Origin: Pseudomonas atagonensis
Lineage (GTDB): Bacteria > Pseudomonadota > Gammaproteobacteria > Pseudomonadales > Pseudomonadaceae
Direction: 5' to 3'
NCBI RefSeq assembly: GCF_011369485.1
Contig: NZ_VXCA01000012.1
Location: 186,001-250,000 of the forward strand
Length of the DNA stretch: 64,000 nt
Part shown: one piece after another, positions 28,449 through 38,756 of the stretch
Position numbering within the stretch: the stretch's first letter is position 1
Layout of the letters: every line of letters starts with the position of its first letter
Notes under the pieces: model-generated
The model's input: the letters and a program-made list of their open reading frames with translations, nothing else
Told to the model about the DNA's origin: nothing
Databases searched by the model: none
Program-made: the position numbers and the translations under genes

Positions 28449-28584
28449 GTTTGGATCTCCTCTACTCGATGGCGGCTAGCTATAGAACGTGTGCGCACGT
28501 GCTGGCTTTAGGCCGCTTTTCCTGTTTGCACAGGGTTGGAGTCGGAGAGTGGCTTGTGAGTCACTTTTAATACCGCGTTATCGT

Positions 28585-28664
28585 TCTTCGGGAGCAAGCC
28601 CCCTCCCACAGGTTGACCGGAAGGCATGCGATCAAACTGTGGGAGGGGGCTTGCTCCCGAAGAG
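28585..28664. repeat. REPIN downstream of pueA
   Basis: TTCGGGAGCAAGCCCCCTCCCACAG is followed after ~20 bases by CTGTGGGAGGGGGCTTGCTCCCGAA. It closes the 3' end of the nine-gene exoenzyme locus and could protect or terminate that transcript. The remaining gap (28449-28688) shows no gene. Confidence 0.92.
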
Positions 28665-28688
28665 ACCCTTACAGGCACCACCACAACA

Positions 28689-30542
28689 TCAGGCGATCAC
28701 AATTCCATCGCCACTCAAACTCCCCAGCGAAACGCCAACCAATGTCACCGAATCGCCGCCGATCTTCAGCACGGTATCCTGCCCGGCTGCCGAGGCATGC
28801 GCTCGGAAGTCATCGCCAGGCAACACACCCTGCACGCCGAGAAACACCAGTTTGTCGTTGGACGTGAATCCCACCACCCGATCCTGGCCGAACGCGCCGT
28901 TGAACAGGAACGTATCCGCCCCGCCCCCGGACTCCATCAGATCGTTACCGGCGCCGCCAACAAACACATCGTTGCCCGCCCCGCCGATCAGATGATCGTT
29001 GCCGTCGAGGCCGAACAACCAGTCGCCGCCGGCATGCGCCTTGAGCGTGTCGGCGCCGTTGCTGCCCTTCACGCTCGACTCGTAGGCGGTCAGGTTGTTG
29101 CCGACCTTCAAGCCACTGGCCGTGACGCTGTGGGTCACGTCGTCCTTGAACAGACCCCAGAGGAAGCCCGGCTCTTTGGTGACGATGGCGCCGATGTCGC
29201 GGGTGATGCTGATCCCGCCGTTGGCATCGCGAATGTACAGATTGCCGGCGCCGTCGTTGGCGAAGTCGAAGGTATTCACTGACTTCTGCAAGTCCAGCGT
29301 ATTGCTGCCCTGCCCGCCCAGGATGATGTTGTAGCCGCCGCTGTCGCGGAACGTGTCGTTGCCGGCGCGACCTTCCAGATAGTCATTGCCGCTGCCGCCC
29401 TGTATCAGGTCGCTGGCGTCGCTGCCGATGATGAAGGTGCTGCCCTTGTGGGTTTCGGCGTTGCGGTTGAGATCCTGCACCCAGGTGTTGGCCCGCGCTG
29501 GATCCGACAGGTTGGCGACGATGATCGTCGAGTCCTTGCTGGTCAGGTCGTAGAACTTCGACTCGATCACCCGGTTCATGCCGTCGCCGTAAGCGGTTGG
29601 CAAGTGCGAGATCCAGGTCGGAATGTTGAGGATGGAGAACGGCAGCAGATTCCACGCCGTCGAGGCGTAGTGATCGTTGAAGCTGACGATGTTGTCGGTG
29701 GCCGATTCCTTCGGCGCGTCGTGCACGCCAATCGAGGCGCCGGTGAAATTCGAACCGTCGAGGGCGCGGAACACCGGGTCGTTCTCGTAGCCGACGTTGA
29801 GCACTTTGTCGGTGCTGCTCTGGGTCGGCGAGGCATAGGCGATGTAGTTGGAGTCGGCGAAGAACCCGCCCCACTTGCCGCCGCTCAAATCCGCCATGCT
29901 GTTGACCGCCAGCCCGCCGAGGCTGTGGCCGCTGACCAGCACGTCCTTGCCGCTGAGGCCATTGGCCTTGGCAAAGGCGACCACGTCATTGAGCAGGTTG
30001 CCGAACGCTTCGCCGACGTAGTTCTTGGCGTAATCCTTGGGGCCGAACGCGGCGAGCAAGTCGTTGATCACGTCGCCGATGGAATCAAGGATCAGGTTCT
30101 CGCGCGGGCCGCTGGTGCCGCGAAAGGCGATGCCGATTTCTGTGAGATGGCCCTGGGCGTCGTACTTGCCGAGAATCTCGACCTGCGCTGTCGAGTAACC
30201 GGCCTTCTCGCCAAAGAAGGTTCCGCGTGCGTCGGTCTTGCCGTCGTAGCCCAGTTGCGAGGCCGTGATCGGCGTCCAGCCGGCCTTTTTCACGGCTTCG
30301 AGGGCGAGTTTTTCCGAATCGGGATTCCATGGAATGCCGGGGATGACGCCTTGGGAGTCGGTCCCCCCGAGCAACGCCGTGACCAGCGTCGCCGGCAGGC
30401 CAAGGCCAAAACCGTTGTGCTGATAACCGGCGGCAAAACCGTTATCGAGGTTGTGGTAGGAATACAGCGTGATCGCCATGGCATCGCTGAACAACGCCTT
30501 GGAATCCGCCGTGCCGAAGTTTTTGTAGTCATACACACCCAT
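28689..30542 (-). CDS. pueA: Family I.3 RTX lipase / polyurethanase A
   Basis: A secreted serine lipase-esterase, 617 residues, the usual PueA length. The catalytic Ser207 lies in VSGHSLGGLAV. The N-terminal half includes the lid region (GFGLGLPATLVTALLGG, IPGIPWNPDSEKLA) typical of true family I.3 lipases. The C-terminal half holds calcium-binding RTX nonapeptides (GGSGNDYLEGRAGNDTF, GLDGNDHLIGGAGNDVF, GGAGNDLMESGGGADTF) and a hydrophobic type I secretion tail, with no N-terminal signal. Export is expected through AprDEF in the same locus. It is the last gene of the locus and is separated from pueB by a REPIN. Attacks triacylglycerols and polyester polyurethane in known homologues. Confidence 0.92.
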   Translation of the reverse strand: MGVYDYKNFGTADSKALFSDAMAITLYSYHNLDNGFAAGYQHNGFGLGLPATLVTALLGGTDSQGVIPGIPWNPDSEKLALEAVKKAGWTPITASQLGYDGKTDARGTFFGEKAGYSTAQVEILGKYDAQGHLTEIGIAFRGTSGPRENLILDSIGDVINDLLAAFGPKDYAKNYVGEAFGNLLNDVVAFAKANGLSGKDVLVSGHSLGGLAVNSMADLSGGKWGGFFADSNYIAYASPTQSSTDKVLNVGYENDPVFRALDGSNFTGASIGVHDAPKESATDNIVSFNDHYASTAWNLLPFSILNIPTWISHLPTAYGDGMNRVIESKFYDLTSKDSTIIVANLSDPARANTWVQDLNRNAETHKGSTFIIGSDASDLIQGGSGNDYLEGRAGNDTFRDSGGYNIILGGQGSNTLDLQKSVNTFDFANDGAGNLYIRDANGGISITRDIGAIVTKEPGFLWGLFKDDVTHSVTASGLKVGNNLTAYESSVKGSNGADTLKAHAGGDWLFGLDGNDHLIGGAGNDVFVGGAGNDLMESGGGADTFLFNGAFGQDRVVGFTSNDKLVFLGVQGVLPGDDFRAHASAAGQDTVLKIGGDSVTLVGVSLGSLSGDGIVIA

Positions 30543-30653
30543 TGCTATTGCCTCTCTTTTGTTGGAATTGTCAGAGATAGCTCACAGCCAGAGCGCCCCT
30601 CGCGAGACGCCCCGGAGCATTTCAGTACTACTTGTTGTTGCAAATTTCCCCCT

Positions 30654-30740
30654 GTGGGAGCGGGCTTGCTCGCGAAAGCGGTGTGTCAGCTACAGCAATG
30701 TTGACTGACGCGCTCCCTTCGCGAGCAAGCCCGCTCCCAC
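30654..30740. repeat. REPIN between pueB and pueA
   Basis: GTGGGAGCGGGCTTGCTCGCGAAAG pairs with CTTCGCGAGCAAGCCCGCTCCCAC across ~40 bases (GCGGG class, unlike the GGGGG class after pueA). It lies within the locus and may set the pueB/pueA expression ratio. Confidence 0.92.
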
Positions 30741-30747
30741 ATTGGAT

Positions 30748-32436
30748 CTAAGCGAAGACGAAACTCGCGTCCGACAGGTTAGCCACACCAACCCCGACCA
30801 GCGTCACGGCAAAGTCGCCAACCTTCAGCACGGTATCGCCACCCGACTGCGAAGCATGTTGCTTGTAGTCGTAACCCTGCCCCGCGCCTTCGACGCCCAT
30901 GAACACCAGTTTGTCGCTGCCCTGATAACCGTTGATGGCATCGAAACCGAACGCGCCGCTGAACAGGAAAGTGTTGTTGCCACCCACCGCCGTCATCACG
31001 TCGTTGCCGGCGCCACCGACGAAGGTCACGTGACCTTTGTCGCTGATCAGTTTGTCGTCGCCACCCAAGCCGAACAACCAGTCACCGTCGGCGCTGGCGT
31101 GCAACGCATTGCCGTAGCCATCGCCGCTCAGCGAATGGTTGTACTGGGTCAGTTCGTTGCCATTGGTCAAACCCTTGGCCGTGACGCCCCAGGTGATTTC
31201 CTTGCTGCCCCACCACGACCCCGACTCCTTGCTCACCAGTGCGCCGATGTCGCGGGTCATGCTGATGCCGCCGTAGGCGTCGCGCACGTACAGCGTGCCG
31301 TCACCGTCGTTGGCAAAACTGAAGTTCTGCAACGGTTTCTGCAGCTCGAAGGTGTTGTGGCCCTGACCACCGAGCAGGATGTTGAAACCACCGTCATCGC
31401 GGAAGCGGTCATCGCCGCCCAGGCCTTCGAGGAAGTCGTTGCCCGCCCCGCCCTTGAGCCAGTCGCTGCTTTGCGTGCCGATGATGAACGTGCTGCCGGT
31501 GTGCGGCTCGCCGCTGCGGCCAAGATCCTCGACCCAGGTCTTGCCCCGGGACGACTCTTCCAGATTGGAAACGATGATCGTCGAATCCTTATGGGTGAGG
31601 CCGTAGAACTTCGAATCGATCACCCGGTTCAAGCCATCGGCATAACCCAACGAACTGTGCGCCGACCAGTTCAGCGGATTGACGATGCTGAATGGCACGA
31701 GGTTCTGCGCGGTGGACGCATAGTTGTCGTTGAAGTTGACGATGTTGTCGGTGGTCGAATCGTGGGGTTTGTCGTGCTTGCCCATCGAGGCCGTGCTGAA
31801 CGTGGTGCCGTCGAGCACGCGGAACACCGGATCGTTCTCGTATCCGATGTTCAGTACGTTGGTGCCGGTGCTGCTCTGGGTCGGCGAGGCAAAGGACACG
31901 TAGTTGGCGTCCTTGAAGAACCCGCCCCAGTTGCTCGCACTCAGTTCAGCCACGCTGTTGACCCCTAGCCCGCCGAGGCTGTGGCCGCTGATCAGGACGT
32001 CCTTGGCCGCGATGCCGTGAGCGATGGAGAACGCCGCGACAGCCTTGAGCAGATTGTCGAAGGCGTTTTTCGCATATTGAGTGGCGTAATCCGACGGCCC
32101 GATGGCCGCGAGCAAATTGTTCTTCATGTCGCCGAAGGTGTCGCTGTAACCCAGCCCGCCAGTGCCACGAAAGGCAACGCCAATCCCGATCAACTTGCCG
32201 GCAGCGTCGTACTTGCCCAGCACTTCAGCTTCGGCACTGGTAAAGCCGTCCTTCTCGCCGAAGAACGTGCCCTGCGCGCCGACCTTGCCCTGGTAACCCA
32301 GCGCCGTCGCACTGACCGGCTTCCACCCGGTGCCCGGCAAGGCTTGCCCGGTCGGCGTGTAGGCATACAGCGTCAGGGCGATGGCGTCGCTGTACAACGC
32401 TTTGCCATCGGCATTTTTGTAATCGAACAGTCCCAT
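30748..32436 (-). CDS. pueB: Family I.3 RTX lipase / polyurethanase B, lidless form
   Basis: A paralogue of PueA, 562 residues. The catalytic Ser153 lies in LISGHSLGGLGV. Relative to PueA about 50 residues are missing between YAYTPTG and WKPVSATALGYQG, which is where family I.3 lipases carry their lid, so its substrate access should differ. RTX repeats (GGAGNDFLEGLGGDDRF, GLGGDDKLI, GGAGNDVMTAVGGNNTF) and the C-terminal secretion signal (DASFVFA) are present; there is no N-terminal signal. Probably exported by AprDEF. A strong hairpin separates it from the autotransporter gene upstream. Confidence 0.9.
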   Translation of the reverse strand: MGLFDYKNADGKALYSDAIALTLYAYTPTGQALPGTGWKPVSATALGYQGKVGAQGTFFGEKDGFTSAEAEVLGKYDAAGKLIGIGVAFRGTGGLGYSDTFGDMKNNLLAAIGPSDYATQYAKNAFDNLLKAVAAFSIAHGIAAKDVLISGHSLGGLGVNSVAELSASNWGGFFKDANYVSFASPTQSSTGTNVLNIGYENDPVFRVLDGTTFSTASMGKHDKPHDSTTDNIVNFNDNYASTAQNLVPFSIVNPLNWSAHSSLGYADGLNRVIDSKFYGLTHKDSTIIVSNLEESSRGKTWVEDLGRSGEPHTGSTFIIGTQSSDWLKGGAGNDFLEGLGGDDRFRDDGGFNILLGGQGHNTFELQKPLQNFSFANDGDGTLYVRDAYGGISMTRDIGALVSKESGSWWGSKEITWGVTAKGLTNGNELTQYNHSLSGDGYGNALHASADGDWLFGLGGDDKLISDKGHVTFVGGAGNDVMTAVGGNNTFLFSGAFGFDAINGYQGSDKLVFMGVEGAGQGYDYKQHASQSGGDTVLKVGDFAVTLVGVGVANLSDASFVFA

Positions 32437-32462
32437 GTTGTGCTCTCTCTTCCTTCAAATCC

Positions 32463-32494
32463 GTGCAGGCAGTCCCTTCCGGAACTGCCTGCAC
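32463..32494. terminator. Intercistronic hairpin between the prtB-type gene and pueB
   Basis: GTGCAGGCAGT and ACTGCCTGCAC form an 11-base perfect stem around a 10-base loop in the 64-base gap. No T tract follows on the minus strand, so it may stabilise mRNA ends or attenuate rather than fully terminate. Confidence 0.6.
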
Positions 32495-32500
32495 ACGCCT

Positions 32501-35500
32501 TTAGAACTGCCAGTCGAGGGTCAGACCCACACCGTGATCCTTCTCGTTCGAACCGATCAGCCCGTTATAATCGAGGTTCACCCGCACATCGCGGTTGAGC
32601 GCCAGCCCGGCGCGTACGCCAACCAGCGCCGCATCGCGATCCATCGACACGCTCTGCACGTTGAACGCGCTGTTGCCGTTGGCGAACGCAAGATGACTGT
32701 CGGCATCGACGTTGCTCAGGTTGTGCTGCCAGCCCAGCGTTGCGCCCAGTTCCAGTTGATGCTGATCGGACAGGGCGAACGTACGCTTGGCCCGTACGCC
32801 GAGGGTCGACAGCACCACATCACGGTTGTCTTCCCCGCCCTTGAGCGCGGCGGCATCCCCCTTCTCGGTGAAGCTTTCGGTGTTCAAGTGCACGTACGAC
32901 AGATTGGCGAACGGTTCCAGATTCATTGGCTGCAAACCCAGATCGTAAGCCGCTTCGGTGAAGACCTGAGTCGTCGCTGCATCGTGTTTGGTCTTTTGTT
33001 TGCTGCTGATGTCCCCGATTTGCAGGTCACGCTTCACATCCACGCGATGCCAGCTGTACGCCGCACCGGCGGTCAGGCGCAGTGCATCGACCTGATGCCC
33101 CAGATACGCACCCAAGTGGTAGCTGTCGACCGACGCCGACGAATGCGTGCCGCTGCCCATGCTCAACGAGCTGTCGCTATAACCGGTAACGAAACCCAGG
33201 CGCGTATCTTCAGCAATCAGCCCATCGACACCGGCCAGCAAGCCGCCGATCGAACTGGTGGAGTCCGCGTATTTATGGCCACCGTCGCTTGTGCCCCACG
33301 AACCCAGCACCTTGACCCAGACGTTGCTGCGGTCATCCGTCGGTGCAGCGGCGTCGAACAGATCACGCTCGCGCAGACGTTCGCCCACTGCTTCACGCAG
33401 ATAACGGCTGTCGTTGATCAGCAGTGTGCCGATGGCCGGGTGAATTTCGCCGGACAACTGTTGGAATGCCTGCTGCGCCGACGCCGTGTCGGGCGACAGC
33501 AACAAGGTTTCGAACAGCGCATTGCCGGCACCCAGACGCTCGGCAGCAGCACCGACTGCGCGCTGGTTCGGCGTCAGGCCGACGCTGGCGAACGACGCGT
33601 CGTTGCGCCCCACCGCCAGTTGAATGCCGCTCGCCGAGTACGCCAGCGTGCCGCCGAGGAATGCGTAATCCGGCAGCACCTGACCGAAGCGCCCGTCTAT
33701 GCCGCCCGCCGCTTGCAGGATGTTGTACTGGGTGCCGAGCAGGCTTTTGACTTCGCCGGTGGTGAGCAGCGTCGGGCTGTTTTCCAGCGACATGGTGACG
33801 GTCGCGCCCTCAATGACTGCCTTACCGGTGGCGATGATCTGGTCGCTGCTGGTGGGCGACAGCTCTACCGCGTAGGTCGAACCCGGTGCGAAGGTCACGT
33901 CGCCGGCCACGTTCATCGTGCCGATCGAATTGCCCGGTGCCACGGTGCCGCCCTTGCTCACCGACAGCGCGCCGATGTGGCCGTTGCCGCCGAGGATACC
34001 GCCGTCATTTACGGTGACCGCCGAAGCCAGCGAACCGTTGATGGCCAGCCGTCCCTGATTGACCAGGGTCGGGCCGCTGTAGGTGTTGTTGCCGGTCAGC
34101 ACCAGGGTGCCGAGGCCTTGCTTGGTCAGGCCGCCGTGTCCGGAAATGTCGTTGCGCCAGGTGTCGAGGCCGCAGGTGATGTCGGTGCACACGCGCTCGG
34201 TCGGTTTGCCTTGATCGATGATCGCGCCGATGCCCGGCAGATCGGCGACGAACTGGCCGGCGCCGTAAGCCCCCTGAATACGAAACTCTTCAGGAATGTC
34301 CTGCTCGGTGACGAACATCGCCGGGCCGTCGATGCCCTTGCGTAAGTTGATCATGCCCCACCCGTACAAGGCGTCGACGCCCGGTGCGCCGAGGTCAGTC
34401 GCCGTGGTGCGCAACACGCTGGCGACCTGATCGCCGGACATGTACGGGAAGCGCTCCATCAGCACCGCCATGGAGCCGGCGACGTGCGGCGCAGCCATCG
34501 AGGTGCCGTTGTAATTCTTGTAGCCGGTGGTGAGGTTGTCGCCGTTTGTGCCTTCAATGATCGAGCTGTAGATTTTCGTCCCCGGCGCCGAGACGCAGAA
34601 GCTCGCGGTGTAACCGCAGCGCGAAGAGAACGTACTCATGATGTACCGATTGGCGCTGGCCTGATCCGGGTTCTGTTGCAACGCGGCGACAGTGATCCAG
34701 TTCGGCGCAATCTCCGGAACGAAATAACCGAGGCCGGCGATGGCGTCCGGGTTGTTCAGGTTGTAGTCGTTGCCGGCGGCGAAGATGGTGACGATGCCGC
34801 TGCGCGCTGCAGCGATTGCACCGTCGTAGGCGCCACCGGGTTTGGTGCCGAGCAGCGTGCGGATCTCGTTGAACTGCACTTGCGCGTCGTTGACGGTGAA
34901 GTGCGGGTACGCCGGGTTGCGGCCGCCGAGGTCGAAACGGTCAGTGATGCCGATGCCCCAGCTGTTGTTGATGATCCGCGCACCGCTGGCGATCAGCGCA
35001 TCCCAACCGGCCTTGTACACTGCGCCGTCGTTACCGCGCACGATGCCGTCTTCCGGGCCCGGGTCGCCGTTGTCGGCGCTGATGATTTGCGCGCCGAACG
35101 CGACGCCGTGCATGGGCCCGCCGTCACGGCTGCCGGCGGCGATACCGCCGACGTGGGTGCCGTGGGCGCCAAGTTTGCCGTCGGAGCCGACCGAGGGCGA
35201 ACCGTCATAGCGGAACGCATCCCCGGCTTTCACCGGGATGTACGGGTCGGTGTATTCGCGGATCCCGCTGGTGACCAGGGTGACGACTTTGTTGTTGCCG
35301 GAGAACTCCGGGTGCGCGGCGTACACCGGCTGATCGAAGATCCCCAGTTTCACGCCTTTGCCGGTGTAACCGGCCGCGTAAGCATGATCGGCACCGATGG
35401 CGCCCAGACCCCAGTCGGCCTGGAATTCAGCGCTGCGCCAACTTGACGGATCGCCCGTGCGACCGTTTTCCACGTAGGGCGCAGCGTGCGCCGTACCGAT

Positions 35501-35578
35501 TGCACACAGCACCGCGAGCGTGAGCGTTTTGAGGGCAAAGCGACCACCCGTTTGCGCGGGGGTATTGTTGTTATTCAT
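32501..35578 (-). CDS. prtB: Autotransporter subtilisin-like serine protease (PrtB-type)
   Basis: 1025 residues from the ATG at 35578, which follows AAGGAAGG; the frame from 35626 has no better site. Order: signal peptide (LKTLTLAVLCAIGTAHA), S8 subtilase domain with Asp82 (GIFDQPV), His139 (GAHGTHVGG) and Ser360 (YNGTSMAAPHVAG), a passenger repeat ([37 protein letters not shown]), then a type V beta-barrel of about 270 residues ending in aromatic LTLDWQF. It is therefore secreted by itself, not by AprDEF. It is a paralogue of the next gene upstream. In homologous loci such proteases sit between aprF and the lipase genes. Confidence 0.9.
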   Translation of the reverse strand: MNNNNTPAQTGGRFALKTLTLAVLCAIGTAHAAPYVENGRTGDPSSWRSAEFQADWGLGAIGADHAYAAGYTGKGVKLGIFDQPVYAAHPEFSGNNKVVTLVTSGIREYTDPYIPVKAGDAFRYDGSPSVGSDGKLGAHGTHVGGIAAGSRDGGPMHGVAFGAQIISADNGDPGPEDGIVRGNDGAVYKAGWDALIASGARIINNSWGIGITDRFDLGGRNPAYPHFTVNDAQVQFNEIRTLLGTKPGGAYDGAIAAARSGIVTIFAAGNDYNLNNPDAIAGLGYFVPEIAPNWITVAALQQNPDQASANRYIMSTFSSRCGYTASFCVSAPGTKIYSSIIEGTNGDNLTTGYKNYNGTSMAAPHVAGSMAVLMERFPYMSGDQVASVLRTTATDLGAPGVDALYGWGMINLRKGIDGPAMFVTEQDIPEEFRIQGAYGAGQFVADLPGIGAIIDQGKPTERVCTDITCGLDTWRNDISGHGGLTKQGLGTLVLTGNNTYSGPTLVNQGRLAINGSLASAVTVNDGGILGGNGHIGALSVSKGGTVAPGNSIGTMNVAGDVTFAPGSTYAVELSPTSSDQIIATGKAVIEGATVTMSLENSPTLLTTGEVKSLLGTQYNILQAAGGIDGRFGQVLPDYAFLGGTLAYSASGIQLAVGRNDASFASVGLTPNQRAVGAAAERLGAGNALFETLLLSPDTASAQQAFQQLSGEIHPAIGTLLINDSRYLREAVGERLRERDLFDAAAPTDDRSNVWVKVLGSWGTSDGGHKYADSTSSIGGLLAGVDGLIAEDTRLGFVTGYSDSSLSMGSGTHSSASVDSYHLGAYLGHQVDALRLTAGAAYSWHRVDVKRDLQIGDISSKQKTKHDAATTQVFTEAAYDLGLQPMNLEPFANLSYVHLNTESFTEKGDAAALKGGEDNRDVVLSTLGVRAKRTFALSDQHQLELGATLGWQHNLSNVDADSHLAFANGNSAFNVQSVSMDRDAALVGVRAGLALNRDVRVNLDYNGLIGSNEKDHGVGLTLDWQF

Positions 35579-35613
35579 CCAGCGACCTTCCTTAGTGATG
35601 TTGCGAAAAATCC

Positions 35614-35717
35614 TGATCGTTCCCACGCTCCGCGTGGGAATACCTCTAGGGACGCTCTGCGTTCAGTGACGCGGAGCGTCACGGGCTGCGTTCCCACGCA
35701 GAGCGTGGGAACGATCA
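35614..35717. repeat. Inverted extragenic repeat (CCCACGCTCCGCGTGGG class)
   Basis: The ends are exact reverse complements: TGATCGTTCCCACGCTC at 35614 and GAGCGTGGGAACGATCA ending at 35717. Internal short palindromes are CCCACGCTCCGCGTGGG and GACGCGGAGCGTC. It is a different family from the REPINs elsewhere in the window and sits between the two protease genes. Confidence 0.88.
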
Positions 35718-35751
35718 ATCACAGGTATGTGAGCAGCCGTGAATCCGTGGT

Positions 35752-38703
35752 TCAGAACTGCCAGTTCAGGCTCAGCCCGACGCCGTGGCTCTTCTCGCGG
35801 CTGGCCAGTTGTCCGTTGTAATCAAGGTTCACCCGCACGTCTTTGCTCAGGGCCAGACTGGCCTGCACGCCGACCAGCGCGGCATCGCGCACCAGCGCTG
35901 AACTCTCAACGCTGTAAGGCGTGCCACCGCTGGCAAAGCGCAGGTGCTTCTCGGAGTCGATATCGCTCAAGCTGTGCAGCCAGCCGAGGTGGCCGCTGAC
36001 GTCGAGGGTCTGCTGTGGCGACAGGTTGAACGTCTTGAGCGCCCGCACACCGAGCGTGCTCAGCACGGCATCGCGCTGATCGCCGGCGCTTTTCAGTGCC
36101 GCCGCGTTGCCCTTCTCGGTGAAGCCTTCAGTGTCCAGATGCACGTAGGTCAGATTGGCGAACGGCTCTAGCACAAGCGGTTGCAGGTGCAGTCGATAAG
36201 CCGCTTCGCCGAACACTTGAGTGGTCGCCGCATCGACCTTGGCTTTCTGTTTGCCACTGACGTTGGCGTATTGCAGATCGCGCTTCACATCGGCGCGGTG
36301 CCAGCTGTACGCCGCGCCAGTGCTCAGACGCCAGGCACCTATCTCGTGCCCGGCGTAAGCGCCGAGGTGGTAGCTGTCAACCTTGGCCGACGAGTGCGTG
36401 CCCGAGCCCATGCTCAATGAACTGTCGCTGTAACCGGTGACCAGACCGATGCGGGTCTGCTCATCCAGCGCGCCATCGATACCTGCGAGCAGACCGCCAA
36501 TCGAGGTGCTGTAACCCGCCGTGTCGTGGCTTGAATCAGTCGAGCCCCAAGCGCCGAGAGCCTTGATCCAGCCGTTGTTCTTCGCCGCCGAAGCATCTTG
36601 CAGGCGCTCGCCCACGGCATCGCGCACCTGGCGGCTGTCGTTGATCAGCATCGAACCTAGAGCCGGGTAGATTTCCCCGCTGAGTTGCTGAAAGGCTTGT
36701 TGTGCCGAGGCGGCATCGGCCGACAACAGCAGGCTTTCGTACACCGCATTACCCGCACCGAGGCTCTCGACGGCAGCGGCCACCGAACGCTGATTCGGCG
36801 TCTGGCCGACGCTGGCGAAGGACGTCGCGTTACGTTCGATATCGAGCTGAATGCCATTGCCGGCGTAAGCGAGACTGCCACCGATAAACAGGTAATTCGG
36901 CACCACGGCGCCAAACTCGCCCTGAATGCCCCCAGTGGCTTGCAGGATGTTGTACTGGCGGCCAAGCAGACTCTGTGCTTCGGTCGTGCTCAGCAACGTC
37001 GGGCTGTTTTCCAGCGACAGGCTGACGGTGGCACCGCTGACCGTGGCGGTGCCGCCGGCGACGATTTGGTCACTGCCAGTCGGCGACAACTCCACGGCGT
37101 AGGTCGACCCCGGCGCGAAGGTGACGTCGCCCGCCACATTCAGCGTACCGATCGAATTGCCCGGTGCGACGCGACCGCCGCTGTTGACGGTCAATGCGGC
37201 GATGTGACCGGAACCGCCTAGGGTGCCGTTGTCGTTCACGGTCACCGCTGACGCCAGCAAACCATTGACGCTCAGCAGACCGCCATTGACGGTGGTCGGG
37301 CCGCGAAACGTGTTGTCACCGGTAAGGTACAGGCGCCCGGCGCCAGACTTGATCAGGCTGCCCTGATAAACCCGCGTCGCCGCTGCCGCATCACGCGCCA
37401 TACCGATGGCGTAATCCGTCTGATCCTGTTGACTGGCGCCCGCTGGCACGCCGTTCTGCCAGCCTTTGTCCTGCAAGGTCTGCTGCCACGCCGTGTGTTC
37501 AGCGAGGTCTTCGTTCTGGCGCTGCAGCAGCGCCTTGTCGGAGATGTCATTGCTCCAGACATCGCTCTGCCCGGCCGCCAGATTCGCGTCAAACGCCCCG
37601 AGCAATTGCCCCGGCCCGCGCATCGCCCGATTCAGGTTGGCGACGCCCCAGCCGACCCGCTCGTTGGGCGCATCGGTCACCGAACCATCCAGTTGCGTGG
37701 CGGTGGTCAGCAGGGTTTCGAGCGCCTGCTGATTGCTCATGTACGGATAACGTTCCATCACCAGCGCCAACGCGCCGGTCGCGTGCGGCGCCGACATCGA
37801 AGTGCCAGACTTGATCGCATAACCGCCGCCGGGAATGGTGCTGTCGATCTTCGCTCCCGGCGTGGTGATGCACCAGTATTTGGCGAGTCCGCACTGGTTG
37901 TACTTCTGCTGATTGCTTTGATCGAGGCCCGACACCGCCAGCCAGTGACCTTCAAGATCCGGCTGAAAATACGGCAGCGCCGAGCGCACGCTGGCATTCG
38001 GGTAACCACTGTTGCCGGCGCTGAACACGTTGATCACACCGCGCCGCGACACGTCGGCAGCGGCGTCGAGCCAGGTGCCCTTATTCCAGTGCTGGGCGTA
38101 AGCGGCGTGCAGATCGGTCAGTGTGCGGTAACTGACATCTGGCGGCTGACTGCCCCAACTGTTGTTGATCGCCCGCACACCGGCATCGGCCAACGCGTCG
38201 TATACCGCTTTGAAGTAGCGCGGATCCGGGTTCGGCCCGAACAGGAAACCGTCGTTCTTGTTGGTGTTGCCGACGTAGATCTGCGCGTTATACGCCACGC
38301 CGTGCATGCCGGTGCCATCGCGGGAGGCGCCCATGGTGCCGACGACGTGCGTGCCGTGGGAGTCGTTGTTCGGGTTGAGGGTGCCGTCGACGCTGAACAG
38401 CGAACCGTCGACGTAGCTGCCGCTGGCGAGTACCGGGTGATAGCGATCCGTGGCGAACTCGGCATGGGCCGCATCGAATCCGGAATCGAGCGCGCCGATT
38501 TTCACCCCTTTGCCGGTGATGCCGGCGGCGTAGGCCTCATCGGCCTGCATCCGCGCAAGCCCCCAGTCGCGCTGAAATTCGGCGCTGCGCCAACTGGCGG
38601 GATCACCGGGTTTGCCGGTTTCCAGGGTTTGGGCCTGGGCCTGTGCGACAGAAACTGCGAGCAACAGCGTGCCGACCGAAATCGGCTTGATGCGTACGTC
38701 CAT
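35752..38703 (-). CDS. prtA: Autotransporter subtilisin-like serine protease (PrtA-type)
   Basis: 983 residues from the ATG at 38703 (a GTG nine bases upstream is possible). It has a signal peptide ([16 protein letters not shown]), S8 domain with Asp73 (GALDSGF), His116 (SHGTHVVG) and Ser302 ([13 protein letters not shown]), a long helical insertion ([19 protein letters not shown]), passenger repeats ([37 protein letters not shown]), and a C-terminal autotransporter barrel ending LSLNWQF. It is highly similar to the downstream protease in the passenger and barrel regions, indicating tandem duplication, with more divergence in the catalytic domain. Self-exported; the substrate is unknown. Confidence 0.9.
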   Translation of the reverse strand: MDVRIKPISVGTLLLAVSVAQAQAQTLETGKPGDPASWRSAEFQRDWGLARMQADEAYAAGITGKGVKIGALDSGFDAAHAEFATDRYHPVLASGSYVDGSLFSVDGTLNPNNDSHGTHVVGTMGASRDGTGMHGVAYNAQIYVGNTNKNDGFLFGPNPDPRYFKAVYDALADAGVRAINNSWGSQPPDVSYRTLTDLHAAYAQHWNKGTWLDAAADVSRRGVINVFSAGNSGYPNASVRSALPYFQPDLEGHWLAVSGLDQSNQQKYNQCGLAKYWCITTPGAKIDSTIPGGGYAIKSGTSMSAPHATGALALVMERYPYMSNQQALETLLTTATQLDGSVTDAPNERVGWGVANLNRAMRGPGQLLGAFDANLAAGQSDVWSNDISDKALLQRQNEDLAEHTAWQQTLQDKGWQNGVPAGASQQDQTDYAIGMARDAAAATRVYQGSLIKSGAGRLYLTGDNTFRGPTTVNGGLLSVNGLLASAVTVNDNGTLGGSGHIAALTVNSGGRVAPGNSIGTLNVAGDVTFAPGSTYAVELSPTGSDQIVAGGTATVSGATVSLSLENSPTLLSTTEAQSLLGRQYNILQATGGIQGEFGAVVPNYLFIGGSLAYAGNGIQLDIERNATSFASVGQTPNQRSVAAAVESLGAGNAVYESLLLSADAASAQQAFQQLSGEIYPALGSMLINDSRQVRDAVGERLQDASAAKNNGWIKALGAWGSTDSSHDTAGYSTSIGGLLAGIDGALDEQTRIGLVTGYSDSSLSMGSGTHSSAKVDSYHLGAYAGHEIGAWRLSTGAAYSWHRADVKRDLQYANVSGKQKAKVDAATTQVFGEAAYRLHLQPLVLEPFANLTYVHLDTEGFTEKGNAAALKSAGDQRDAVLSTLGVRALKTFNLSPQQTLDVSGHLGWLHSLSDIDSEKHLRFASGGTPYSVESSALVRDAALVGVQASLALSKDVRVNLDYNGQLASREKSHGVGLSLNWQF

Positions 38704-38756
38704 GTTCACCACTCACTTTTATTGTTCTATGCAGACTCTTCTGCAGTGTTGCCAAG

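Noticed and set aside
32435..34345. 636-codon plus-strand frame
   Set aside because: Antisense shadow of the prtB-type autotransporter gene, with no family features or ribosome site.
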